Part shown: in pieces, positions 37,404 through 46,472 of the stretch
Layout of the letters: each line of letters begins with the position of its first letter
How positions within the stretch are numbered: the first letter of the stretch is position 1
Assembly (NCBI GenBank): GCA_902795065.1
Contig: CADBJR010000001.1
Location: forward strand, 62,001 to 126,000
Direction: 5' to 3'
Source: an uncultured Coriobacteriaceae bacterium
GTDB taxonomy: Bacteria > Actinomycetota > Coriobacteriia > Coriobacteriales > Atopobiaceae
DNA length: 64,000 bases
Position numbers and translations under genes: made by a program
The notes under the pieces: model-generated
Database searches by the model: none
The model's input: only the letters and a program-made list of their open reading frames with translations
What the model was told of the DNA's origin: nothing

Positions 37404-39210
37404 GGACATCCAGCGCGTCCGACAGGCGACCAACATCGTTGACCTCGTGTCCGAGACCGTCATGCTCAAGCAGCGCGGTCAGGAGTATTGGGGCTGCTGC
37501 CCGTTCCACAACGAGAAGACCCCTTCGTTCAAGGTAAGCCCCGCCACAGGGCTCTGGCATTGCTTCGGTGCATGCCAGACCGGCGGAGATGCCATCTCGT
37601 ACATCCGCAAGCGCGACAACCTCGAATTCGCCGATGCGGTGAGAGCCCTTGCCGAGAAGGCGGGCATCGAGATCTCCGAGGACGCGCGCGGGTCCCAGGG
37701 ACCCAAGCGCAACCGCCTCATCGAGGCCCTCACCGAGGCCGAATCGTTCTACCACACGCAGCTCATGCGCGGTAAGAGCGAGGGTGCTGCCTCCGCGCGC
37801 TCATACCTCTCCGGACGCGGCTTCGGATCGGCGATCTGCAAGAAGTGGGGTCTCGGATATGCGCCGGGCCGCGGCGCCCTCGTAGCGCATCTGCGCTCGA
37901 AGGGCTTCACACCCGCCGAGATCAACGCGGCAAACCTCTCGGTCGAGCGTTCGCGCCGTCTTGCGGACCGCTTCTACGAGCGTGTGATGTTCCCCATCCA
38001 CGACGACCAAGGGCGAACCATCGCCTTCGGAGGCCGTGTTTTGGGAAAGGGGGAGCCCAAGTACCTCAACTCGAGCGAGACGCCGGTCTTCCATAAGTCG
38101 AAGAACCTCTATGCGCTCGACCGAGCCAAGGAGCGGATCACGGCTACGGGGACGGCGATCATCTGCGAGGGATATACCGACGTCATCTCGCTCCATGAGG
38201 CCGGATTCCCGAATGCCGTCGCGGCGCTCGGAACCGCCCTCACCCTCGACCATATCCGCGTGCTCGCACGGTATCGCGTCGACAGGATCATCTGCCTCTT
38301 CGACGGCGACGCCGCGGGCCAGCATGCTGCCGAGCGCACGGTCCAGTTCATCGACAAGACCGAGGCGAACCTGCTCTGCGTCGTCCTGCCCAACGGTCAG
38401 GACCCTGCCGAGTTCCTCGCCGCCCACAGCGCCGAAGAGCTCCAGGCACAGCTCGATGCGGCGCGGCCGCTCATCGATTTCGTCATCGATGCGCGTCTCG
38501 ACAAATTCGATCTATCCACGCCGGGTCGCCGTGTCAAAGCGCTCGAAAGCGTCGTCGAGGTGCTCGCACCGCTCAAGCGCTCGGTTCTCATCGACGAGCT
38601 CGCCACCAAGGTGGCCTATCGGCTTCCCGGCATCGAGGTCGCAACGGTCAAGGCCGCCATCCGCGAGAAGGCCGTTCCGAAAGGTGCCGACGAGACCTCG
38701 GCGCCGCAGCTTGAGCCGGTCCCTGCTGCAGAGCCCGAGCCTGCGTACGAGCCGCTCTCGGTTTCGGAGCGCAGGCAGCTCAGGCTCGAGCGCGAGCTCC
38801 TCTCGCTCGTCGCGCGCTATCCCGACGAGCTGCGCGGCATGGCCCAGCGCATGACGTCCGTGACCTGGGCCGATGCGCGTCATGAGACGATCCTGTGGGC
38901 CATGCTCTCGACTCCCGAGGGAACGGCCCCCAAGGATATGGTCTCCGCAGCGCTCTCGGTCGATCCGGACGCCGCCCAGATCCTCTCGGAAGGCGGAGGT
39001 TCATCGGCATCCGTCGACGCCATCCAACGTGCCGGATCGCTGCTCGACTCGCTCGAGCTCTCATCGGCAAAGAGGAGACTCATGGTCGTGCGCGGGCAGC
39101 TCCACGCGGTCTCATCGCTCGACGACGCCTCCCTCAAGGCGCTCTTCGAGGAGGCGACGAGCCTGCAGCGGCGCATCAACGAGCTCAACGAGCTCATTTC
39201 ACGTGCATAA
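37390..39210 (+). CDS. dnaG: DNA primase
   Basis: DnaG makes RNA primers for replication. The 606-residue protein has the CHC2 zinc domain (CPFHNEKTPSFKVSP and HCFGACQTGGD), the TOPRIM core (ICEGYTDVISLHEAG, LFDGDAAGQHA) and a C-terminal DnaB-binding region. The start is GTG 37390, overlapping ribF, with GGGGAGG just upstream; the long frame upstream of it is the shadow of ribF. Order truB-ribF-dnaG-rpoD resembles the macromolecular-synthesis arrangement of other bacteria. Confidence 0.95.
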   Translation: MISDEDIQRVRQATNIVDLVSETVMLKQRGQEYWGCCPFHNEKTPSFKVSPATGLWHCFGACQTGGDAISYIRKRDNLEFADAVRALAEKAGIEISEDARGSQGPKRNRLIEALTEAESFYHTQLMRGKSEGAASARSYLSGRGFGSAICKKWGLGYAPGRGALVAHLRSKGFTPAEINAANLSVERSRRLADRFYERVMFPIHDDQGRTIAFGGRVLGKGEPKYLNSSETPVFHKSKNLYALDRAKERITATGTAIICEGYTDVISLHEAGFPNAVAALGTALTLDHIRVLARYRVDRIICLFDGDAAGQHAAERTVQFIDKTEANLLCVVLPNGQDPAEFLAAHSAEELQAQLDAARPLIDFVIDARLDKFDLSTPGRRVKALESVVEVLAPLKRSVLIDELATKVAYRLPGIEVATVKAAIREKAVPKGADETSAPQLEPVPAAEPEPAYEPLSVSERRQLRLERELLSLVARYPDELRGMAQRMTSVTWADARHETILWAMLSTPEGTAPKDMVSAALSVDPDAAQILSEGGGSSASVDAIQRAGSLLDSLELSSAKRRLMVVRGQLHAVSSLDDASLKALFEEATSLQRRINELNELISRA

Positions 39211-39227
39211 TCCTACCGATTATCAGG

Positions 39228-39233
39228 TATAAT
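39228..39233 (+). promoter_or_regulatory. -10 element upstream of rpoD
   Basis: TATAAT lies 35 bp before the rpoD GTG start in an AT-rich gap (39211-39267). No good -35 at 17 bp, so this promoter may use other contacts or an alternative sigma factor. Confidence 0.5.
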
Positions 39234-39267
39234 AAAAAAGTTTCTGCGACTGAAAAGGAGATGCCCA

Positions 39268-40656
<1,389 letters not shown>

Positions 40657-40665
40657 AAAAAGTAT

Positions 40666-40694
40666 TTGCAACCGCTGCGGTTAACCTCTATACT
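40666..40694 (+). promoter_or_regulatory. Promoter of tRNA-Asn
   Basis: TTGCAA (40666-40671) and TATACT (40689-40694) with 17 bp between, about 20 bp before the tRNA 5' end. Confidence 0.85.
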
Positions 40695-40713
40695 CTTTAA
40701 CCGCACCGCAGAT

Positions 40714-40788
40714 TCCCCCGTGGCGCAGCGGTAGCGCGGCGGACTGTTAATCCGTGTGTCGCTGGTTCAAATCCAGCCGGGGGAGCCA
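40714..40788 (+). tRNA. tRNA-Asn (anticodon GTT)
   Basis: The acceptor arms TCCCCCG (40714-40720) and CGGGGGA (40778-40784) pair fully. The anticodon loop CTGTTAA has GTT at 40746-40748, so it reads Asn codons AAC/AAU. GGTTCAAATCC is the T-loop. Discriminator G is followed by an encoded CCA (40786-40788). The mature body is 72 bases plus CCA. Confidence 0.96.
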
Positions 40789-40798
40789 GATTTTTCCG

Positions 40799-40834
40799 CA
40801 GGTCAGCCATTTACCGGCTGACCTGTTTTCGTTT
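40799..40834 (+). terminator. Intrinsic terminator of tRNA-Asn
   Basis: CAGGTCAGCC (40799-40808) and GGCTGACCTG (40816-40825) form a perfect 10-bp stem with a 7-base loop, followed by TTTTCGTTT. Confidence 0.92.
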
Positions 40835-40926
40835 CTCGACTAACGCATTCTGTCAGCCCTGTTAATCCGAGCTCCGATGATAGAATCGCGGAAGACTATC
40901 ATTCCGCGTCACGTCAGGGGGAGACG

Positions 40927-41553
40927 ATGGAGCGCGTCGGATGCATAGCGATCGGGTATCTGTTCGGCATGATCCTCACAGGCGACGTCGTCGCGCATGC
41001 GCTTGCACATGAGTCCGCCTTCGCCATCGGAGACGGCAATCCCGGCATGGCGAACGTGGGCCGTGCGCTCGGCAGGAAGGCAGCGCTTTTCACGCTGGTG
41101 GGAGATATCCTCAAGACCGTCTGCGCCGTCGTCCTCTCGCGCTTCATCTACCCGCAGCTTGAAGACCTTGCGACAGCATGGGCGGGGCTCGGTGCGACGC
41201 TCGGCCATGTCTTCCCGGCTTGGCATCGCTTCAAGGGCGGTAAAGGGGTCACGACCATCGCGTCGACCATCATCCTCGTGAACCCGTTGCTGGGATGGCT
41301 CGCCGGAGTCGTGGGCGTCACCGGCATCATCCTCTCAGGCTACTTGAGCGTCGCTGCGGTCATCGCGATGGCCTTCTATGCCGTCGCGATGCTCTTCCTC
41401 GGCCATCCCGAAGTTGCCTTCATCGCCGTTGTCTTCCAGGCGATCACCATCCGCTGCCATTGGTCGAAACTCGCGGGCATCAAAGATGGGACAACGCATC
41501 GCGCGGGGCTCTCCATCCGATTCTGGAATCTCGTACGTGGAAAGAGGGATTAG
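40927..41553 (+). CDS. plsY: Glycerol-3-phosphate acyltransferase PlsY-like
   Basis: PlsY is a multi-pass membrane enzyme that acylates glycerol 3-phosphate from acyl-phosphate, the first step of phospholipid synthesis. The 208-residue length, five or so membrane segments and motifs GDGNPGMANVGR, GHVFPAWHRFKGGKGV and FLGHPEVAF fit the family. The second family motif reads GDGNPG rather than the common GSGNxG. ATG 40927 follows AGGGGGAG. It could also be a paralogue rather than the only PlsY. Confidence 0.85.
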   Translation: MERVGCIAIGYLFGMILTGDVVAHALAHESAFAIGDGNPGMANVGRALGRKAALFTLVGDILKTVCAVVLSRFIYPQLEDLATAWAGLGATLGHVFPAWHRFKGGKGVTTIASTIILVNPLLGWLAGVVGVTGIILSGYLSVAAVIAMAFYAVAMLFLGHPEVAFIAVVFQAITIRCHWSKLAGIKDGTTHRAGLSIRFWNLVRGKRD

Positions 41554-41572
41554 CTTCAGCGTCACCTTGGCA

Positions 41573-41578
41573 TACAAT
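41573..41578 (+). promoter_or_regulatory. -10 element before the repeat-peptide/rSAM pair
   Basis: TACAAT lies 35 bp before the ATG of the repeat protein. TTAGCT at 41550-41555 (17 bp spacing) is a weak -35. It implies transcription separate from plsY. GGGGAGG precedes the ATG. Confidence 0.5.
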
Positions 41579-41613
41579 TCTGTCAATGAGGTCGTCGGCT
41601 GGGGAGGCTCCGC

Positions 41614-41934
41614 ATGAAGAAGCTCACACGCAGATCGTTCGCGGCGGCTGGAATCCTCGCTGCTCTCGGTATCGGGAGCGTGGGTCTCAAGGGGTGCGAC
41701 CCCTTCAATCCCGGTGACAATGAGGTCGTTGACGTGTACGGCCCGCCGAGCGACTTCGATCCCGATGAAAACGAACCCGAAACCGTCTATGGGCCTCCCG
41801 AAGATCTCGGCTATGGAGAGCCCGCTGAATTCGATCCCGAGCAGAACGAGGTCGAAGACGTGTACGGTCCTCCTGATGACATCGAGCCCTCTGATAACGA
41901 ACTCGTCGGCGTCTACGGGCCTCCCGCTGACTGA
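41614..41934 (+). CDS. Repeat protein with Tat/lipoprotein signal; likely rSAM substrate
   Basis: The 106-residue protein starts with a twin-arginine-like motif TRRSF (5-9), a hydrophobic stretch (10-25) and a possible lipobox LKGC (Cys28). The rest is four 17-residue units at 31-47, 48-64, 73-89 and 90-106 with pattern [FI]-x-P-x-x-N-E-x-x-x-V-Y-G-P-P-x-D, and an 8-residue spacer (65-72). It is very acidic, with no other cysteine after Cys28. A radical SAM/SPASM gene follows after 6 bp. Regular aromatic repeats beside such an enzyme suggest that each unit is modified in the cytoplasm and then exported by Tat as a lipoprotein. I know no named family; the function is unknown. Confidence 0.8.
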   Translation: MKKLTRRSFAAAGILAALGIGSVGLKGCDPFNPGDNEVVDVYGPPSDFDPDENEPETVYGPPEDLGYGEPAEFDPEQNEVEDVYGPPDDIEPSDNELVGVYGPPAD

Positions 41935-41940
41935 CCATCC

Positions 41941-43014
41941 ATGAATCTCAAACCTATCAAGACGGCCCATCTCGACAAGCTTGCCGACTACACCCGCAAG
42001 CTCTACTGCGAACCCGAGCTGCGAAAGCTTTTCTTCGAGCTCACGTTGCAGTGCAACGAGCGCTGCTTCCATTGCGGAAGCTCCTGCACGGCGCAACGAG
42101 GCGACGAGCTCGCACGCGAGGAATGGCTCCGCATCATCGACGAGGTGAAGGCCGATTTCGACATCACGCGCATGCAGCTCTGCGTCACGGGCGGTGAACC
42201 GCTCCTGAACCGGGACATCTTCGACATCATGGGATACGCGCATGAGCAGGGCTTCAAATGGGGTATGACGAGCAATGCCACGCTCATCACCCCGGCAGTC
42301 GCACGGCGGCTTGCCGACGCGGGCATGGGCACCATCTCGGTTTCGATCGACGGATTGCGCGAAACCCATGACGAGCTTCGTGGGCTTGCAGGCGGTTACG
42401 ACCGCGCCATGGCCGGCATCCAAAACCTCATCGATGTCGGTGCGTTCCGCAATGTGCAGGTGACGACCGTGGTGAACCACGGCAACATAGCCCAGCTTGA
42501 CGAGCTGTTCGAGATCATGGACGGCCTCGACATCGATTCATGGCGCGTCATCAACCTCGAACCCATCGGTCGGGCGCTGCTCAGACCCGACCTCATGCTC
42601 ACGCGCGAGGATTACGTGCGCCTCTTCGATTTCATCCGCGAGAAGAGGCAGGACGGTTATCCCCTCGAGTACGGCTGCAGCCATTATCTGGGGCTCGAAT
42701 ATGAGGCTGGGGTGCGCGAATGGTACTGGCTCTGCAACGCGGGCGTCTATACGGCGAGCATCATGTCGAACGGCGATATCGCCGCGTGCCTCGACATCGA
42801 GCGGCGCCCTGAGACGATCCAGGGCAACATCCGTACTGACCGTCTGCGCGACGTGTGGGATAACCGATTCGAGCTCTTCAGACACGACCTCTCGGATCTC
42901 AATGATGAGTGCCGTTCGTGCGAGCATGCGCGTTTCTGCCGCGGCGATGCGCATCATAGCTGGGACTACGACGGCAACCGTCCGATGGTCTGTCTCAAGG
43001 GCACGCTCTTCTGA
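41941..43014 (+). CDS. Radical SAM/SPASM protein, likely peptide-modifying
   Basis: The 357-residue protein has the radical SAM cluster C38-x3-C42-x2-C45 in LTLQCNERCFHCG, the TGGEPLL motif and SVSIDGLRETHD. A SPASM-type C-terminus carries Cys-x12-Gly-x4-Cys, then Cys-x2-Cys-x5-Cys and a last Cys near the end; the Cys expected at x3 after the triplet is absent. SPASM proteins of this size typically install crosslinks or modify residues of ribosomal peptides. Translation is probably coupled to the upstream repeat-protein gene: the gap is 6 bp and no ribosome site is seen. No separate transporter or protease follows. Confidence 0.88.
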   Translation: MNLKPIKTAHLDKLADYTRKLYCEPELRKLFFELTLQCNERCFHCGSSCTAQRGDELAREEWLRIIDEVKADFDITRMQLCVTGGEPLLNRDIFDIMGYAHEQGFKWGMTSNATLITPAVARRLADAGMGTISVSIDGLRETHDELRGLAGGYDRAMAGIQNLIDVGAFRNVQVTTVVNHGNIAQLDELFEIMDGLDIDSWRVINLEPIGRALLRPDLMLTREDYVRLFDFIREKRQDGYPLEYGCSHYLGLEYEAGVREWYWLCNAGVYTASIMSNGDIAACLDIERRPETIQGNIRTDRLRDVWDNRFELFRHDLSDLNDECRSCEHARFCRGDAHHSWDYDGNRPMVCLKGTLF

Positions 43015-43177
43015 TCGGGGCTGCGCCTCCGCATCGCGATCACGATAAAACGCTACACTCTGTGTGATGGCAGCGGGACACGCCCTGTCTCATTTGGTCT
43101 ACCAGCTGTTTTGGTCGTTCCGTGTCCTTCCGTCTCGGTAGCCCGCGCCGTACGGTGAGACTCGAAAGGAGGCCGAC

Positions 43178-43681
43178 ATGATCAACCAGGCAAAGATCGG
43201 ATCGCTTCTCAAGGAGCTCAGGAAAGAGCACGGGATGACCCAGGAGCAGCTCGCCGAGAAGATCGGCGTAGCTCGCCGGACGGTTTCTCGTTGGGAGACC
43301 GGAAGCAACCTGCCCGACCTCGATATCCTCATCGAGCTGTCCGATCTCTACGGTGTCGGTCTCCGCGAGATCCTCGACGGAGAAAGGCAGGAGGCCATGG
43401 ACAGGGATATGGAAGAGACCGTCATCAAGGTTGCAGAGTACAGCAGCGCCCAGAGCCAGCGCGCGAAGAAGGTCGTGCTCGTGTACTTCGTGCTGGGCAT
43501 CATCGCGATCATCGCGTGCCTCGTGATGGAAGAGATCGACTTAAGCGGCACGTTCGCGAGCGGGTTCGCGAAGGGCATCTCCTACGGCATCGCGGTCGGC
43601 GCGATGATCATGGGCATCCTCTATACGACGGGCGTGCTCACCAAGTTCCAGGCAGCCAAGATGCGCTTCCTCAACAGGTAG
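43178..43681 (+). CDS. XRE-family HTH regulator with C-terminal membrane segments
   Basis: The 167-residue protein has an N-terminal helix-turn-helix (GSLLKELRKEHGMTQEQLAE, VARRTVSRWETGSNLPDL) and then two or three hydrophobic segments (VVLVYFVLGIIAIIACLV and GISYGIAVGAMIMGILY). It is likely a membrane-tethered transcription regulator. AAAGGAGG precedes the ATG. The upstream gap holds a weak -10 (TACACT, 43054-43059). It begins a short run with the DUF3784-like and GNAT genes. Confidence 0.82.
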   Translation: MINQAKIGSLLKELRKEHGMTQEQLAEKIGVARRTVSRWETGSNLPDLDILIELSDLYGVGLREILDGERQEAMDRDMEETVIKVAEYSSAQSQRAKKVVLVYFVLGIIAIIACLVMEEIDLSGTFASGFAKGISYGIAVGAMIMGILYTTGVLTKFQAAKMRFLNR

Positions 43682-43710
43682 GTTGGCAAGATACCGGCAG
43701 GAGCTGAGAG

Positions 43711-44031
43711 GTGCTCATCTATTCGATCATCATGTTCGCGGTGGCGGTGCTGTTCTTCGGCCTCGCCACCGCCATTGCACGCGGGAACGTGCAGCTGATC
43801 GCCTCGCACCATCGGGAGCATATCGATCCAGAGAAGGCCGAGGAGTACGGGAAGGCGTTCTCGAATCCGCTGTACGGTATCTGCGCCTCGCTTGCTGCCA
43901 GCGGCGCCATCGATCTGCTTGGCGGTGCTGCTGCGGGCCGCGCTGCCGTTTGGGTGCTTGTCGCGGGTCTCGCCGCATCCATCATCGCCATCATCGTGGT
44001 GCAGCGGCGCTACAACGGCGGCCTCTTCTGA
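43711..44031 (+). CDS. Small membrane protein, DUF3784-like
   Basis: The 106-residue protein begins with a hydrophobic segment (IYSIIMFAVAVLFFGLA) and ends with one or two more (GRAAVWVLVAGLAASIIAIIV), the layout of DUF3784. Function unknown. Start GTG 43711 is supported by GAGCTGAGAG upstream. It follows the HTH gene by 29 bp and probably shares its transcript. Confidence 0.7.
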   Translation: MLIYSIIMFAVAVLFFGLATAIARGNVQLIASHHREHIDPEKAEEYGKAFSNPLYGICASLAASGAIDLLGGAAAGRAAVWVLVAGLAASIIAIIVVQRRYNGGLF

Positions 44032-44038
44032 CTGGCCG

Positions 44039-44512
44039 ATGAACATGCTCGCGCTTCATAAACCAGCACGAGACGAGCTCTGGTTCAGGCAGGAGCTCTT
44101 GGCAGACCCCGCAACCATGTCGTACAACGACGCATGGGGCGGAGCCATCGCCTATCCAGAGGATGATTGGGACGACTGGTACGACCATTGGCTCGCCTGC
44201 GATGAGCGATTGAGGTTCTACCGCTATTTGTTCGATGCCGAGAACGCCGAGTTCGTCGGCGAGGTCGCCTACCGCTACAGCGAGGACGAGGACATCTATC
44301 TTGCGGACGTCATCGTGATCGCCGGCCGGCGCAGCAGGGGCATCGGCCGCATAGGCCTTCGGCTGCTGTGCAAGGCGGCAAGGGAGCGCGGCGTCAGGGT
44401 GCTGTACGATAACATCGCGTTGGGAAACCCCGCCATCGCCCTGTTCCTCTCGGAGGGCTTCTTCGAGGAATATCGCACGGATGATTGCATCTACCTGCGG
44501 AAGGATCTCTAG
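44039..44512 (+). CDS. GNAT-family N-acetyltransferase
   Basis: The 157-residue protein has a GNAT acetyl-CoA loop in RRSRGIGRIGLRLLCKAA and motif B in NPAIALFLSEGFFEEY. Substrate unknown. ATG 44039 is 7 bp after the upstream gene; another ATG at 44045 is possible. No strong ribosome site is visible, so translation may be coupled. Confidence 0.75.
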   Translation: MNMLALHKPARDELWFRQELLADPATMSYNDAWGGAIAYPEDDWDDWYDHWLACDERLRFYRYLFDAENAEFVGEVAYRYSEDEDIYLADVIVIAGRRSRGIGRIGLRLLCKAARERGVRVLYDNIALGNPAIALFLSEGFFEEYRTDDCIYLRKDL

Positions 44513-44581
44513 ATGGATCGTTTGGACGCGTTCGAGCGCATGCGCGCGAAGTATCGCGGCTATGGGGTGCTTGACGATTAA
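44513..44581 (+). pseudogene. Very short ORF or truncated gene start
   Basis: Directly after the GNAT stop, ATG 44513 with upstream GGAAGGA opens 22 codons (MDRLDAFERMRAKYRGYG...) ending in TAA. It resembles the start of a longer coiled protein often placed after such genes, cut short. It may be a remnant; low confidence. Confidence 0.3.
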
Positions 44582-44674
44582 GCGATTATCCGATTGGCGT
44601 CCGCCGGATTCGACCGTCAGTCCGAGGGGTACCATAGAGAAGCCGTACGTTCGCGATGACTCGGGAGGATACCC

Positions 44675-45664
44675 ATGCCGCAGGTCGATCTGACGGGCAA
44701 ACGCGTTCTTGTCACGCTTCCGCTCACCGACGAGCAAATTACCCGGATCCGCTCGCTCGTCGAGCGTGCCGGAGGAACCGCCACGTTCGTGCGCGAGCCC
44801 CTCGTCGTCGACGCCGACACCGAAGGTGCGTCCATCATCATCGGCAACGTTCCCGCACGGACGCTGCATGGCTCGCAGAAGCTCGAGTGGCTCCAGACGT
44901 CCTCCGCGGGATACGACCATTACCTCGTCGAAGGCCTTCTCGCCCCGATCACGATCCTCACGAATGCGACCGGAGCCTATGGGCAGGCCGTTTCCGAGCA
45001 CATGCTCGCCTCGCTCATGTGCCTCATGAAGAAGCTCCATCTCTACCGTGATGGCCAGCGCGCCTCCAAATGGGAGGATAGGGGACCCGTCACCTCGCTC
45101 GTGGGCGCGACCGTCCTGATTCTGGGCGCAGGCGATATCGGCACCTCGTTCGCACGGCTCGTCACCGCGCTCGGAGCGCATGCTTGGGGCGTCCGCAGGC
45201 ATGCGGGGGAGCGCTGTGATCCGTTCGAGCGCATGTTTACGCTCGACGATGTATCCGATGTTATCGGAGAGGCCGACGTCGTTGCCTGCGTGTTGCCCAG
45301 CACGCCCGAGACGCGCGGTTTCTGCAACGCCGCATTCTTCTCGGCGATGAAGATGGGGGCCTTCTTCGTGAACGCGGGAAGGGGCGACCTCGTCGACCAG
45401 GACGAATTGGCCGAGGTGCTCGCAAACGGGCGTCTTGCGGGCGCGGCGCTCGACGTCACGTCTCCCGAGCCGCTGCCTCCCGACCATCCGCTCTGGCTGC
45501 AGGAGAACGCCCTCATCACGCCGCACGTCGCAGGATTCTGGCATCTCCAAGCGACGGTCGACGCTGTAGTCGGCATCTGTGCCTCGAATCTGGAAGCGTA
45601 TCTTGACGGCAAGCCCCTCGCGAACGTCGTTCGTGCGGGAAGCGGCATCAACCGAGCCCTTTAG
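44675..45664 (+). CDS. D-2-hydroxyacid dehydrogenase family protein
   Basis: The 329-residue NAD(P)-dependent enzyme has the nucleotide fold LGAGDIG and the catalytic residues Arg in NAGRGDLVD, Glu in VTSPEPLP and His in TPHVAG. It reduces a 2-keto acid or oxidises a D-2-hydroxy acid; the substrate is not evident. AGGATACCC precedes the ATG weakly. It is 8 bp from the ADP-ribosylglycohydrolase-like gene, likely in one transcript with it. Confidence 0.88.
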   Translation: MPQVDLTGKRVLVTLPLTDEQITRIRSLVERAGGTATFVREPLVVDADTEGASIIIGNVPARTLHGSQKLEWLQTSSAGYDHYLVEGLLAPITILTNATGAYGQAVSEHMLASLMCLMKKLHLYRDGQRASKWEDRGPVTSLVGATVLILGAGDIGTSFARLVTALGAHAWGVRRHAGERCDPFERMFTLDDVSDVIGEADVVACVLPSTPETRGFCNAAFFSAMKMGAFFVNAGRGDLVDQDELAEVLANGRLAGAALDVTSPEPLPPDHPLWLQENALITPHVAGFWHLQATVDAVVGICASNLEAYLDGKPLANVVRAGSGINRAL

Positions 45665-45672
45665 GAGGACCC

Positions 45673-46452
45673 ATGGCGTTGCGTGACGCGATCTACGGTT
45701 TGGCTGTGGGGGATGCGCTCGGCGTTCCCTACGAGTTCCTCACGCGGGGCAGCTTCCGCTGCGATGGGATGGCCGCGTACGGGAGCCATCACCAGCCGAA
45801 AGGCACATGGTCGGATGACACGTCGCTCACGCTCGCGACCTGCGCGAGCATCAAGGCGACGGGCCGTATCGATGCCGACGATATCCGCAGGCGGTTCGTC
45901 GCATGGTATGAGTCGGGCGAGTACGCCATCGGCCGCGACGTCTTCGACGTGGGCGGAACCACAGCCCGCGCCATCCTGAGCGGCGTCGGAGAGATGGGCG
46001 AGCATTCCAATGGCAACGGATCGCTCATGCGCATCGCACCGCTCGCCTATACCGACGCGGATGACGATGAGATCCGCGCCGTCTCCGCCATCACGCATGG
46101 CCACAAGATCTCGACCGAGACGTGCGTCTCCTACGTCCATCTGCTCAGGCTCGTGCGCAAAGATCCGCAGGCGGTGCTCTCGGAGCTGAGGGCGACCGAG
46201 ACAGCTTCCTCGGATGGGATTCGCTCGGGAGGCTATGTCGTCGATACGTATCGCGCCGCGCTGCGGTGCCTCGCGACGACGGACTGCTACCGCGACTGCG
46301 TCCTGCTTGCGGTCAATCTCGGAGACGACACCGATACCACGGCTGCCGTCGCCGGGGCGCTCGCGGGAGAGCTCTACGGCTACGATGCCATCCCGGCTGA
46401 ATGGATCGATGAGCTGCGCGGCATCGACATCATCGAGGATTGCCTCTTCTGA
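45673..46452 (+). CDS. ADP-ribosylglycohydrolase-family protein
   Basis: The 259-residue protein has the DraG-type signatures GTWSDDTSLTLA near the N-terminus and GDDTDTTAAVAGALAG near the C-terminus, whose Asp residues bind two magnesium ions. Members remove ADP-ribose from proteins or related substrates. AGGAGG precedes the ATG. Its link to the dehydrogenase upstream is unclear. Confidence 0.87.
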   Translation: MALRDAIYGLAVGDALGVPYEFLTRGSFRCDGMAAYGSHHQPKGTWSDDTSLTLATCASIKATGRIDADDIRRRFVAWYESGEYAIGRDVFDVGGTTARAILSGVGEMGEHSNGNGSLMRIAPLAYTDADDDEIRAVSAITHGHKISTETCVSYVHLLRLVRKDPQAVLSELRATETASSDGIRSGGYVVDTYRAALRCLATTDCYRDCVLLAVNLGDDTDTTAAVAGALAGELYGYDAIPAEWIDELRGIDIIEDCLF

Positions 46453-46472
46453 CGGGGAGTGGATGACCGATC

